64,000 bases of DNA, taken from Mycocentrospora acerina. Lineage: Eukaryota; Ascomycota; Dothideomycetes; Pleosporales. The stretch spans positions 29,523-93,522 of the forward strand of contig JAKUHH010000379.1 in the NCBI GenBank assembly GCA_022701365.1. The letters are read 5' to 3'. Under the pieces are notes generated by a model. It searched no databases, was not told the DNA's origin, and saw nothing but the letters and a program-made list of their open reading frames with translations. Positions 47,185 through 59,312 of the stretch are shown here, one piece after another (within the stretch, counting starts at the first letter, position 1; every line of letters starts with the position of its first letter). The translations under genes and the position numbers were made by a program.

Positions 47185-48352
47185 GTTGGTGGCGATAAAG
47201 TATCGAGGACGTCGTGAGTCGAGTGTTTGGTGTCGCGGTAGTTTCGCGTTGAGGGGTAGCGCGGTGGAGTGATTTGCCTAGGTATCAGAGAAGCCCTAGG
47301 GTCGCTTGATCAACAAAAACGCCGTCGCAGTCGGAACGAGTTCAAGTGAAAGGCGCAGCTTTGGGCCCGATGTCGTCTGCTGCTAGAATGCGCGCAGGTG
47401 GCAACCAAGAATCCCAGTGAATTCTCGCAATGTCTTCCAAGTCAATGGGACAGCGAATGATCTGGTGCACTCGACAGAAAAAGCAACAATGTCTTCTAAG
47501 CCCTGCTTCCTTCTGCAGCCTGCGTCGTCGCCAGAGCCACCTTGCGTCCACCTGGCGCAGGCCTGGCTTCGGTCAGACTACTCCGCGTGACCTGGTTCCC
47601 CTTTGCGACAACGTGTGTCTTTGTGCTGTACACCTGGACTTGAAGAATCCTGAAAAGACAGCCCGGCAGGTTCTGTGTGGCAGGTTCCAGGGGCACGAGA
47701 GATGGTTGTCTTTTGTGGCGACGGTAGATGCAACTTCTGGGCTGCTACAAGTGTGAGAGAGGCGGAGCGCTGGCGTAGCGACAGCCCTTTAAGGTATGCA
47801 CGTGAGGCGATCGAGGCAAAGGTTGCCTTTGCAAGGAGGGAAGGAGCGAGGGGTGAGGGGCGAGGGGCGAGCGACTACGACGAGAGGGTTGTCACAAAAG
47901 CTCTTCTGCTAGGCATCAGCGCGATTTCACCTCTTTTACACAAGTAGCCGGTGATTACAGGACACGCGGCGGCGTACCTCTCCAGCAAGATCAGCGCAAG
48001 CTTCAGCGCAGACGTCAAAGGTGAGTGAAAGCAATCCTCGAAAATGTTCCGCGCCGTAAGACCGTGGGACAGGTGCCGTCGCCGCATCACGCCTAGTGTC
48101 GCTAGCCCTGAAGCTTGCATCGCGAGAGATGACGAACTCGCCAGGCAGCAGCAGCAGCAGAGGCAGCATCACCTTGTTCCCTTCTTTGCTCACGGATCAC
48201 GATGAACAGCTTCACTGCCTGGACATGCCAGAGGCCTGCAGATGTCTGTTAATCGAGTTGGGGGTCATTATAACAAAACTGTCGTCTTCAGTTCTCTCCA
48301 CGCTCATACGTCAGTCGCGCGTGCTTTACGCGTTAACTGACAACGCGCCTGG
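47185..48352. other. Intergenic stretch, kinase promoter to HET relic
   Basis: About 1.2 kb. Plus-strand frames at 47430-47756 and 47675-47947 and overlapping minus frames carry no family signal, and no splice arrangement improves them. Nothing else recognised. Confidence 0.45.
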
Positions 48353-50560
48353 CTAATGAACATGACTAAGCAACCATACCAGCACTACGTCCTTCCACTT
48401 GTCCAACTTTCCTGCACAACCCTCGCCATCCATCAACTCCTGCATGTAGCAATCGCCCAATATCTCGTAGTTGACGCCTCGGCTTGTGGAGAACTTGGTA
48501 AGATCGCTCCCTGCGCGCAAAGCGAACGGCGTCTTCCGCTTGCCAAGAGGAATACTACATCATCAATCGCGGTTCCTGCAGGTGCCAACCCAACATGGCC
48601 ATTGCTGGTTACAATCAACCATCGAGAGAGAGTTGCTGCTAGGGTTGAGCTATATGTCTGTGCCAGGTTTTCCTGTTGTTCAGAATTCAGCTCGACGTCA
48701 CAAGTATCGATCACACGATCCCAGTTGTGCATAAGAAGTCCTCTCCAACGTCCTTGTTGCTCTACTCCTCATATATCGTCAAACAGTGTGGTATTGTCAA
48801 AGGTAAAGTCTGGCACCAAAGCTGGCAGGTTTTTCAGACACAATTCCAATTTGTAGGGCTCGATTAAGTCTGAGTCTAGCACTGCTCTATTAGGCTAGAG
48901 AAGAAACTCACACCTCCTGGCTCTTGCTGCATTTGATCAAAGATTAAAACACCCATCGCCAAAAGGCGATCTCTCCGAATGCTTTGCCCAGACCAAGAAA
49001 TTGAGCTTATCATCACACAGCACCCGTCGGACCTCGGATTCAGAATGTGATCCGTAAATGACGTCTGCACATATCAATCTCCAAAAATTATGGGTCGACT
49101 TCCTGTCATATACCATATCCCACCATTGCTGAAGAGTGTCTCGGAACGTGCTTGCGACATCCCCCCACATGATTGAACTTACGTGAGCTACCTTGTCGAT
49201 CTGCGAACCCTGAACAAGCAGTTCGCCAGGAAAGATTTCTCTAATTACAGCTGTATCAGCGACTGTCTGCAGAGATGCATCATATAGCCCCAACGCTTTT
49301 GCTCGCATACTACATGCTTAGCTTCCTGGAGCATCCTAATCAGGACCCCAAGATGGTAAGTCATTCCGGAACTTCCTGCCAAGCTCAGTGCTAAAAACGG
49401 AGAGCGGCCTTGACCCAAATATCACTTCAAGTGCTGCTGTGCGAAACACGCATCTTTCACTTCTTGTTGAATGCAGTCGTCGAATCCTGGATATTGAGAA
49501 ACTCCGTAGGGAGAGAGGTTCAATCTAAAAAAACATGGCATTTCACGCTCTTGAGAAGGAAGAGAATACTTTGCTCGATCTCTTGCAAAAGTTTCGAAAT
49601 CGAAAGGCCGCAGACCCGCGGGACAAAGTTTACACGCTGCTCAGCTTAGCAAAGTTTCCGCAATGGAGGCCACAAATGGGGTCTGATTACGCAATAACTT
49701 TCATCATGTCCTAGGGCAGCTGTGCGTCAGTCGCCTCGCAGCAGGAATGGCTGTGGTCAAAATAATTTGATGCAGCTTTCACGAACATCCTCCATGGTGC
49801 AAGCATGGCACCGTACGCGACGACGATATGAGGAGTGAGGACGAGCCCCTGAACGACCCAAATGCAATTCCAAAACGGCGTAGAGGGAGGTTACATGAGC
49901 TGCCTAAGATTCTCAAACAGACCTATCCAATTGTCATGAGTTGTTGTTCTATTCTCTCTATTGTCTCCATCTTCCCGAAAAAATAGTGCAGATAAATTGA
50001 CAAGATGCTGGTTGCAACTCAACCCCGCGGAGAAAATCGAAAGCCTCAAACACGTCTATTCGTCGCCTATGCTCGGATTGATGCGGAGTATCCATATTAT
50101 CTTTATAGGGGCGTGTGTCTCCACCGAAGTTGACGGTTTGAGGTGGCGTTCCTGACTGCGCAGCTTTCTCGAGACGATCGCCAAGGTACACAGTCACTTC
50201 CTGGCAACTCCGATAGATGTGACCCATCAGTTACACCTGCTTTGTCCTTTCTTCTATATCTTTCTGGTTGATACACAACGCATCCACCCAGAAGATCAAC
50301 CCGTCATTATATCGTTCCCGCAAATGCCGCAATGCACTTTCAAGGTTGACCGTTGCTTTGAATACTACACCGTTAACTTGTACGGGTCATGTCACCCACT
50401 GCGACCCCCATGCGTACGAAAGTGCACGATATTCCGCACCGGCAAGGCTCGTACGGAAGAGCTTGCATCGCACAGGGTCAGTCCAATTACCTGGCAGCAG
50501 CTCGATCAGTTGAATTTCATTCTCCCCAAGCTGTTCCTCAGGATACGCCGTCGCCGCCAT
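48353..50560 (-). pseudogene. HET-domain protein gene, decayed, with inverted central block
   Basis: The minus strand from 50560 reads MAATAYPEEQLGENEIQLIE and YRALSYAWGSQ, the start of the HET domain. It then meets an in-frame TGA (50387-50389) and TAA (50231-50233) on either side of FWVDALCINQKDIEERTKQV and before MGHIYRSCQEVTVYLGD. Further on, in shifted frame, FWNCIWVVQGLVLTPHIVVAYG is the next HET motif. The C-terminal part, again minus, gives SNGHVGLAPAGTAIDDVVFLLASG, then after a one-base break TPFALRAGSDLTKFS and GVNYEILGDCYMQELMDGE, stop at 48353. The expected central motif DPRDKVYTLLSLA lies at 49613-49651 on the PLUS strand. HET proteins trigger cell death on fusion of unlike hyphae. 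This copy cannot make an intact protein. Confidence 0.85.
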
Positions 50561-53500
50561 ATCACTGAATGGAAACCGGTTTATCACAGAGTTGGAACAA
50601 TATTGCTGAATGTATTGATGGGTGAGTGAAATCGCATGTATCAGACGATCCACAGACTCTACTTTCAAATGATACTATTTTGAGTCAGCCAATCAAGAGG
50701 CTGCTGACAAAACCTAGAATTTTTTGATAATGAAACCTGCAAAGTCAATGGCGCGGTCTATGACATTGATAGAATTTTCAATGTCTTTTGTTTGAAATTT
50801 GATCATTACATTGTGTACAAAGTACAATTGCAAACAGTGATACTCTAGATGCCTCGTCATTTTCAAGTTATGCTTTTATGAACTGTTCAAATTTCTTTTC
50901 CTGTAGTCACAGCCTAGAATATAAATTTGGATGTATTCAACACGGATTATCATTCTCTGAGGTGAACTGGGAATCGACAAATTTTCTATTGGCCACACAG
51001 AGTGTTCGACAAGCGTAAAAAGATAGATGAAACCCCTCTCAAATTGGCTTACCTCTCTTCCCTTTTAATGCCAAATCTATTTCGCTCGTTTCGGATCGAT
51101 TAGCAGAGTGTTTGTGACATTCGAGGGAGGAGAAATAGAGAAGAGGAATTGACCTCGAGGATGAAGAAAAAATTCCAATTTATCTTGCCCGACAAGTTCA
51201 TGTGGGGCTACAAAAAGGCTAGTTTTTGTGCTGGTGTAGGTATAAGGTTTATGCTATTGACTATGAATCCAGGTTTACAATACATCACTAAGGAACATCA
51301 TGCATTGCTTCATGTTGTAACTCGAAATGTCAGTCAATGCTACCAAGACCTAACAAAGTGTAGAAAAGATGCGTCGCTTAAAAAGAGCCGTGCTATCTAT
51401 GTACCTTCAAAGAAGAGATTGCATGACGCTTAAGATGCATCAATATTGCAGATTCGTGTCTGCAGTTTATGCGTTTAATCTTTGTTTTACATAGTATTGC
51501 TTACAAGTCGTGACAGGCTTAGAGGAAATGGTGGTCTTACTTTCTTTTGATTTGCAAATTACGAAAAAAAATAATAATATAACTACACAACGTATGAAAA
51601 TGAGTTGATGTTCAACATATAGTCAAGGTTTCTTCTTTGCTTTTTCTTATCTCAATGGAAACATTGCATATTGATATCGTTGTTAATGAGCGAATTTTGG
51701 GACAACTGTCAATTTCCTCATAGATCGATGTGACTTTGTCGATACAAACAATCGTAGTGTTGTGTAGCACCACAATATTTGCAATGGAAAACATTTCATA
51801 TTAGCAGCGAGTGGTGCGCGTTTGGTGGCCAGACAAAGAATAACCGAGTACAATGAGAAATCGCTTCAGCAAAGGCGAATGTGGAAAACCGTCACGAAAA
51901 CGCCACTTTGAGCATGTCGATTCTGGCCTGGATAATCCCAGCCAAGGCTGAGGTACGACATACAAACATGGTGTCATAATCCAGACTAAATCTAGGCAAT
52001 GCTCGAATACGCCAAGTGAACTTTGGTCGTCTCGAAGCGCTAAATGTGCACACTATGGCCAATAGGAGACGGCAAGTCAGGCATCGAGTGAGATGGAAAC
52101 GTTGAGCCATGCTGGAATAATCGTAAAGCCTTAAAAAAAAAGGGCAATCCCTTGGTCTGCTGACCTTCTTATCCGTGTACAATCCGTGTTGGACTTTGTC
52201 ATCCACAGCTGTGCCTCATCAAACGTTGCGCATTAGCGCCCAACTGCGCCAATGGCAACGTCTGGATAAATGTTCAGTCTTTTTAAAAAGATGAGCGGAT
52301 CCTAGACAAATCTACTAAAATTGGAAAGAGGACGGCCCGAGAAAGATAATCGGTGGTGTGGGAGATTGGCGAGTAACAGTCTGTCCGCAACCAGTCGAAT
52401 GCATGCGGCCACACTGGTGCAAAAAGACTTGATAATGAGTCTCGGTTAGAGCTCTCACGCTCTCCTTGGGATAACAGGGAGTCTCGTTTCTCAACGCTGG
52501 TTCAAAATCAGCTCAGTAGGCAATGATCAATGTTTTAAATTTCCAAGGTACAAAACTTAAGAGAAACCCTTGATTGTTTACATGTGAGCTTTGGTCGATT
52601 CTGTGATATAAGAACTCAAGCAAAGCCAAGCAAATTACTTTTTTCCTCAATAGTGTTGGCTGACACTCCGACGTTCTTCTTTTTTCCCTGGGCCATGGTG
52701 TTGGGTTTGCCTTCGGCAGCAAATTAGACGGCACCAGTAATGTCTGATGTACGGACAAGAAAAACCGTGGAAACAGTTCACCCAAGGAGGATTTTCTGGA
52801 GCGATATGTGAACTCTGAGTTATTGGTTACATCTCGATTAACAAATGGACACTTTAAGGGGGAAACTTATGCGAGGAATTATTCGCTTCGTCTTCTGGCA
52901 CAAACGCACCAAAGGGGCACAGACAACTAGGCTGCCCTGTGCATCATGTGGATTAGTCTATTGCTCGGCGCCTCATTGTTGCCCTTGGAGTCGTGTTGGT
53001 CGTTCCAGGATAGGTTTGGTACTGGCGCAATCGTCTTCTTTGCGATCCGATCGTGCATGGTCGTGGACGTTGAATCCGTCCAAAGAACATCGAAGCGCCG
53101 GCGTGTCTTATCCCACCTTTCCATTGTTGTTGTTATTGCCGTTTGTCTGCTGGTGTTAGGACAAAAACATCCATCGCACAGACTCTTGCCCTTTGATTTC
53201 AATTCTGGCGTTGAATGCAGTCGCGGCGGAAGGGAAAATTTCCTCTTTCCGAAGACTCGAGTCTGCAGTGAGATGCAAAGGAATGACATGACGGCGTTGC
53301 AAACCCGTACTCGTGGAATTTCTCTATGCCTTGTGTAGACATCCTTGACAACTCGAAACTGACTTTGCCCTTTCAGCGCCCACGTTAGCTCTCGGCCCCG
53401 TCACTGTCATATGAGCCACTGGTTGGGTTCACGCAGTATTATTTGGCGTAGTCTGGCTTCTTTTACTCTCATACCCCAAGGGCAACGTTTCATAGTTTCT

Positions 53501-53786
53501 GACTGGAGAGCAGAGTGACTAGTGTGAGTACTACCCAAAAGTGCGATAGGGATTTGCTAACGCTTTGTAGGCTTACTTTATCTCGTTGCCTCGACGTTTA
53601 GAGTTGACCTACGTCGATGACAAACTGGCCTGGCTTCCAGCAGCACGTTATCAGCCAGTACACATTGTGAAATAAGCAAGGAAAGCCAACCACGGGCATT
53701 GTAATTCAGGTTCAGTCGAATCCTTGATTTGTACTACAGACTGAGATTGTCTGACTCCGGCAATACAAACAGCATCGAACTTCGGT
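50561..53786. other. Long AT-rich gene-poor stretch
   Basis: About 3.2 kb. Open frames at 51149-51433 (plus), 51892-52206 (minus), 52513-52785 (minus) and 52845-53338 (plus) were examined; none shows a family motif or convincing codon pattern. No transposon ends were found. Together with the HET relic it forms a gene-poor pocket within the core half. Confidence 0.45.
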
Positions 53787-54743
53787 ATGGATTATGAAGT
53801 ACCGGGCGAAAGTGACAATACATGCTGGACAACTCAGAGTGAAAGGAGCAGTGGCAACTCATCAGGACGCACATGGGATGATCAATTTATCACAGAAGCA
53901 GCTCACCAATTGTTCAAAGAGAGACCAGCTTCATTACAACAGCCAACGTGTTCACCGGAGTGGGGATATCATACCTTTGCGCAAATGATTGGAAACAGTT
54001 GCCAACCATCGCATTTCACAGACCTACATTTTCCATCAATCGAATATGCAACGAGTGCCGTTGATGGGGGTATTTCCGCAACATCGGAAACTGAACCTGG
54101 AAGCACGAGTCCGTCTGCTGGGCATCACCATCCTCGACTCAAGGGGTATCAGAATGCATACGAGTGCGCATGAAACCAAAGCTTTCAAGTGGGACGAGAC
54201 GGCTAATGTGAATATAGAGCTTCCAGCTGGAATCGAACTTATCAAGATGTGCATCCAGCCAGTGTCCACACGCAGAGGTTGAACATGCTCAGCTTGGGGC
54301 TATCGCCAGCACACTCAGAGTACGTGATCGATTTCGAGCACACATTAGTTTGCTGACCATAGGTACGTAGAAGTACGGTAGCGGCCAATAGCTGGCACTT
54401 GACAGCAATGTCGCCCACAAGTCCACAGAACCTTTCACACCTAAACAGACAGTGTACACCGCCTAGAGGTTCACGTGACACTGAGTATAGTGTTCCTTGC
54501 CCTTATCACTGCGGTACAATCTTGACTGGCGTCCATGCTGTCGGGAATCTCACTCGTCATGTCAGATCCCAAAGTTGTACAGCCTCCGGAAAAGCGAAAG
54601 TGAAGTACTTTTGTCCGATCAGTGGCTGCAGCAGAGAGTATACACGATCTGATGGACTCAGAGTCCACATGCGTAGAAGGCATCATGCTCCGGCACCACT
54701 TGCTAAGACTTTCCTAGTTAATGACGGCAAAGCTGAAACATAG
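53787..54743 (+). CDS. C2H2-type zinc-finger protein
   Basis: Two coding blocks in this order. The first (from the ATG at 53787, MDYEVPGESDNTCWTTQSERSS) is Ser/Thr-rich with no fold recognised. The second (about 54371-54743) ends in two zinc-finger units: CPYHCGTILTGVHAVGNLTRH..., an imperfect C2HC-like unit, and FCPISGCSREYTRSDGLRVH with MRRRHH, a standard C-x4-C-x12-H-x4-H finger. An intron must lie between them because the first frame stops at 54171. A donor at about 54143 (GTATCA) with an acceptor at 54370 (GTACGTAG) keeps frame, but it is longer than the window's usual intron and not certain. Likely a nuclear DNA-binding protein; targets unknown. Confidence 0.7.
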
Positions 54744-55554
54744 GCAAGTCTTCGTCTTAGTTAGTCTATGGTCGAATGGTAGTATATAGAGGGCTGTTAG
54801 TATTCAGTGTTTTGCGCACTTTTCTCCCTCTTTTCTCCATGCGTTTTGATGTACTGAGGTGGTAGAAAATTCATGAGTGTGGGTTCTGTCGGATTGATTG
54901 AATATTTCGTTAGACGGCGAGGACTGGCGCTGATATCCTCGGTACTCGGTAGAGATTCGGGAGGTGGAGTTGGTGATGTGCAGACCTTCATATTTGTAGT
55001 CCTTGGGAGGTGTTTTAGTCCACGAAAGCATGGACAAACGAGGTGAGGTGCTGCTCACATAGTCAATTATGTATGTTTCCTTGTTTAGAAGCGTATTGTT
55101 GGAAAAGAGGATGATGTGAGTTAGATGAAGATGCTATGTCGAACCACAGCAAATCTAAACCAGGCCAAGTCGTGCTAGCGAAACAGGCAAGAGCAATACA
55201 AGATTCCCAAGGCAAGCATGGTTTCCATGACAAAAGCCGTTCGAAACATCATCTGGAATCAAATCGTCACTAGGGTAGGTCCTGAAGTTGCTGGGTTCTC
55301 GTGAATCTGATTGCTATGTAGGTAGGCGCACTACTACTTACTGCCCAACGGACTGGGGAATTGTGCGTGTAAACATTAAAAGCCTTCCAACTCCCAATGT
55401 GCAATCGCAACGGTGGTATACGTCGATGCTCAACATGAGAAAACTCCAAAATCTGGAGAAGCAGTCAAAAACGCCTGGTAATGAAAGTATGAAGAGACAT
55501 GTGAGTGCTGGTCGCCAAAACGAACAAAGAGTATGAACAGAAATCAGGGAAATA
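54744..55554. other. Convergent spacer
   Basis: About 800 bp between the zinc-finger stop and the stop of the vezatin-like gene. Short frames at 54797-55058 and 55288-55577 are not supported. Confidence 0.5.
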
Positions 55555-57687
55555 TCAAAGACTCGTAACTCGCCCACCAGGCCCGTTGATTCTGTGCGGT
55601 CGCAAGTTGATCACACTCTCCAACTCCCGCAGCATATTTGTGCTTGCATCACGTTGTTCGCGCAGAGATGCTTGGCGGACACGATCTTCTTGAATCTTGT
55701 ACATGCGCTCCTCTCTCGTCATGGTCGCCCGAGTCTTGGGAATCGCAATAGCTTCAAACACCTCGTCATCAGAATTACTGCCTTGGTCGCTCGGAGGAGC
55801 ACTCTGCAGTGGACTTAGCGAGTCCCCATTCAAAGCACGCAGAGCATCGGACGGACTGCCTTCGTCTACGGCAGTGAGACCACCGAGACTTGGGACTGGC
55901 GAGCGCAGGCCACTTGATGCCTGGGAGATGCGGCGTTCCTGTCGATCGATGTTGAGAGCCAGGGCATTTTTACCAGCTTCCCAAGCTTGCATTAGGCTCT
56001 TCAGATCAGCACCGATAGAGTCGTACTGCACCATGAGGTGGTGGCCGAGTTCTGTCACGTCTTCTGTATCTTCGAGTGTTTTGTTCGTCTCCTCGCGGAG
56101 TACCTGCATTTTGGCTTGCAGTCCCCGAATGCCCTGAGACAGCCCTGATAGCTTTCGAACTTGATTGCGTATCTTTTCCCGCCCCGGAGGATGTGCCTTG
56201 TTTGGCGTTGGCGGCGGCACGCTAAACTGTTCTTCTTCTGCCAGGACGCGATTGAATCTCTCGCTAGATCTTCCCGTTGGGACCGCCAGACTCCGCATAG
56301 ACTCTACGACAGTTGCCCATCGCGCAAAGTCTGGAGATCCACCGTCTGCCTCGAGGGCGAGCAAGGAGCACAGATAGACGCGGCGGAGAGTGGACAATCG
56401 GTACTGCAGGGTCCTGAGGGCCTTTAGCGTTTCGGCGTCTTCAAACTCGGTCTCAGAGTAGCCTTGGGCGGCCTCCTGCAGGTCGGGGTTGCTGATTTCG
56501 TAGACGTCGAGGTACTTTTCCAGATCGTCTTCCTGGATGAGTTGCTTGAGCGCTGCGCACTGCTTGGTCAGGATTGGGATGGTTTCGACAAAAGCGGCTC
56601 GGAGGTGTCGTCGCAGACGCTGGCAGCGGCGCGCCTGGCCCTTTTCCTCGATTCGCGAGATGGGCGGCATCGGGGCGCTGCTGAGGAGGGGTCAGTTGTT
56701 GGTGTGGCAAGCGAGCATTCTGTAAACGGGGACCTACAGTCGGTAGCCTCTGGACACGAGCTCCACCTCCTGGATCAGCGAGAGCGCGGCCGACGTCGAG
56801 GCCTCAAAGGCCTGCAGGTTTGCGACGAGGGCAGAGGCGCCTTCGACGGCCTGTTGTCTGACGTACTGCAGCCACTGGCGCCGCATGTAGCCGTAGAATG
56901 CCGTGGCGACTGCAGCAAGCGCCAGCACGACGACCAGGACCCTCCACACGCTGGTGCCGGGCGTCTGTCGTGACCAGTGGGCGAGCCACACGAGGACAAA
57001 GGCCGTCGTGGCCGTCAGGCCCGCGCCCGTGGGACTGATGGAGGCGATCTTGAACTCCTGCGCGCCGGGGCCGCCCGTTGCGAAGCTGGACAGCGTCGTG
57101 GCCCGCATGCCGGCCTGCTCGCCCAGCAGCTGCGAGGCGACGACGAGGTAGCGGAAGTGCTCGAGGAAGCGCTCGTTGTCGGCGCGCCCGAGCCGCGAGG
57201 CGACTGCTCGCTGTAGGGAGTGTCAGCTCTTGCGCCATGTGAAGCCATGTGAAGCCATGTCTTGCCCCTCGGTGGGTTGTCGTACCGAGCACACAGTGTG
57301 GATGCGCGCAATGGAGCCATTGCGCTCGTGCAGGCGCAGCGGCGGCGGTAGGCGGTCGCGAATGCGCGACTGCAGCGTCGACGGGCCCCGCGGCGCAAAG
57401 CTGTAGGCGTCTGCTGGGGCGGGCGAGGGCGAGGGCGACGGGGGCGGGGAGGGTGCGCCGGTGGCCTGGGCTAATGGTGTCGAGCTTAGCACGGGGACGT
57501 GTACATGTATGTGTATGTGTGGGTGTGCGTGTGCATGTGCATGTGGGTGCGCATGTGGGTGTGCATGTGGGTGCACGTGTGTGGGTGAGAGGGTGAATGC
57601 ACGTGTTTGAGCATGTGTGGGTGAGAGTGGGAGCCCACCTTCCAGGTACTCGGCCAGCGGCGAGCCTTCGAGTATGACGTTTTCCAT
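55555..57687 (-). CDS. Vezatin/Inp2-like membrane protein, 4 exons
   Basis: Exons 57687-57639, 57470-57286, 57210-56738 and 56680-55555 give 610 residues. A Pro/Ser-rich N terminus is followed by RFLEHFRYLVVASQLLGEQAG and two hydrophobic segments (LTATTAFVLVWLAHW and VLVVVLALAAVATAFYGYM), then a long helical region (LQAFEASTSAALSLIQEVELVSRGYRL, then SRIEEKGQARRCQRLRRHLRAAF). The layout matches the vezatin or myosin-binding domain of fungal peroxisome inheritance receptors (Inp2 type), which tether peroxisomes to class V myosin. That function is by family resemblance. The first 168-bp intron is made of CACCCACATG repeats. Splice joins were set so that EYLE-AQATGAPSPPP, VC-SRAVASRLGRADNER and GYRL-SAPMPPISR read through. 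Confidence 0.8.
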
Positions 57688-57819
57688 GTTGCGAGCGTGC
57701 TGCTGCTGGCTACCTCTTCATGTTGCGCAGCTGTGGGGCGGGAACTGGGGGCGGTGCGGAAGCGCTTGGGGGTGTGCGCCAAGGTCGCGGGCTGGCAGGG
57801 CGGTGAGTGGCGGGGAGGG

Positions 57820-57958
57820 GGTGGTGGTGGTGGTGGTGGTGGTGGTGGTGATGGCAGTGGTAGTGGCGATAGCAATGGTGGTGGTGATAGCAGTGGCCGT
57901 GGTGGCGACAACAACAACAGTGGTAGCAGTCGTGGTCGTGGCAGCCGTGGTGGTGGAG
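57820..57958. repeat. TGG/GGT trinucleotide tract
   Basis: Perfect GGT repeats for about 30 bp at 57820-57849, decaying into imperfect GTGGTGATAGCAGTGG-type copies up to about 57958. The tract lies about 130 bp upstream of the vezatin-like ATG and creates false Gly-, Val- and Pro-rich open frames. Confidence 0.85.
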
Positions 57959-58373
57959 ATGGCCGTTTGGGGAGGCTGACGCTGGGCGTGTTTGGGTGTG
58001 TTGGCTGGCTGGCGGAGTGACCAACTGGCGGGCTGGCTCTCGCTGGCTTGCGGGTGCGAGGCGCCAACACGGTTCATGTAGGCAAGCGTCCTTGCAGCGC
58101 CCGGACAATGCGCGGAGCGAGGCGGAGATGGGCTGTGGTTTGATTGGGCTGGAGGGCGGCATTCACGCTCATGGCATATTGTCTGTGTTGCGACCTGTCC
58201 GCGACGCCATGTCCGTGACGGGCTATCCCAGTGCTTGACGTCTGCTCGGTGGCTGGGCTGCCATGTAGTTGTGCCATGCATGTACAAGACCATGTGTGTG
58301 CAATACGCGCGTGGGCGGCCTGTATGCATGTTCCCCTCCCTAAGCGCCCTCCTATCTTGGCCCCTATCACGAG

Positions 58374-58421
58374 GACACACACACACACACACATATGTAT
58401 ATATACATATATATATATATG
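58374..58421. repeat. Compound AC/AT dinucleotide microsatellite
   Basis: ACACACAC runs into ATATGTATATATACATATATATATAT immediately left of the 201-bp duplication. Such tracts often stop sequencing reads, which fits the nearby assembly join. Confidence 0.85.
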
Positions 58422-58431
58422 CAGACCCTGG

Positions 58432-58834
58432 TGCACGTCAGGCCGGCATCGTCATCGCCATCGACGGCTTTGCACGAAACAATGGCGCAAGTCTCAGTCC
58501 CAGTCTCGGTCTGTTGCATCTTGGAATCGCTCTTTTCTCGTTCCCCAGCACGCACTCTCGACTCGTATGCCGGCACTGCCACAGCAGGCCCTCGTATCCT
58601 CTGCCTCCTGGAGCGCAGCATGCACACGGCTCNTGCACGTCAGGCCGGCATCGTCATCGCCATCGACGGCTTTGCACGAAACAATGGCGCAAGTCTCAGT
58701 CCCAGTCTCGGTCTGTTGCATCTTGGAATCGCTCTTTTCTCGTTCCCCAGCACGCACTCTCGACTCGTATGCCGGCACTGCCACAGCAGGCCCTCGTATC
58801 CTCTGCCTCCTGGAGCGCAGCATGCACACGGCTC
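58432..58834. repeat. Perfect 201-bp direct duplication joined by one N
   Basis: Bases 58432-58632 and 58634-58834 read identically from TGCACGTCAGGCCGGC to CACACGGCTC; position 58633 is N. Two contigs whose ends overlap and were joined without merging would give exactly this. It is most likely an assembly artefact and the real genome has one copy. Confidence 0.9.
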
Positions 58835-59135
58835 GTTTCATCTTCACCCCCATGCCTCCAATGCCCATGTCCGTGTATCAAACATACTTGTACACATATT
58901 AATCGTGCCTCTTCACGTATATTAATCATGCCTCGACATGTGTAGTCATTATGCCTCGACAAATGTAGCCATCATGCCTCGACACATGTATTAAACTAGA
59001 CGTCTCTTGAATACGATTGCATCGACTACACGCCTTGACAGCGCAGTGCCTGTGATTATATGCGCATGAATGAATACTGTCTACACATGAATACTGTCTA
59101 CACACATCTATCTATAAAGACACTCCTGTGTCGTT

Positions 59136-59312
59136 CTCATAGTATTCTTGTAGTATTTTCATAGTATTGTTGTGGTATTTTCATAATATTCTTGTAGTAT
59201 TCTCATAGTATTCTTGTAGTATTCTCATAGTATTCTTGTTGTATTCTCACAGTATTCTTGTAGTATTTTCATAGTATTCTCATAGTACTTTTGTAGTATT
59301 TTTGTAGTATTC
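59136..59312. repeat. AT-rich minisatellite, unit near CATAGTATTCTTGTAGTATT
   Basis: About eight imperfect copies of a roughly 22-bp unit built from two half units, CATAGTATT and TTGTAGTATT. It produces a false minus-strand frame rich in NTTKILQ. It lies about 230 bp upstream of the EMC6 start. Confidence 0.85.

Noticed and set aside
47430..47947. Plus-strand frames upstream of the Rad53-like gene
   Set aside because: Low-complexity basic peptides with no conserved motif; more likely the kinase promoter region.
51892..52206. 104-codon minus-strand frame in the gene-poor pocket
   Set aside because: No recognised domain, no splice partners and AT-rich flanks. Likely chance.
52946..53338. 130-codon plus-strand frame with signal-like start
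   Set aside because: No family motif, and overlapped by equally long frames on the other strand. Support is too thin without transcripts.
57718..58392. Long Thr/Pro/Gly/Val-rich frames on both strands
   Set aside because: They are translations of the TGG/GGT tract and nearby simple repeats, with no family character.
58231..58962. Several overlapping frames of up to 236 codons
   Set aside because: Their length comes from reading the same 201 bases twice across the N, so they are products of the duplication.
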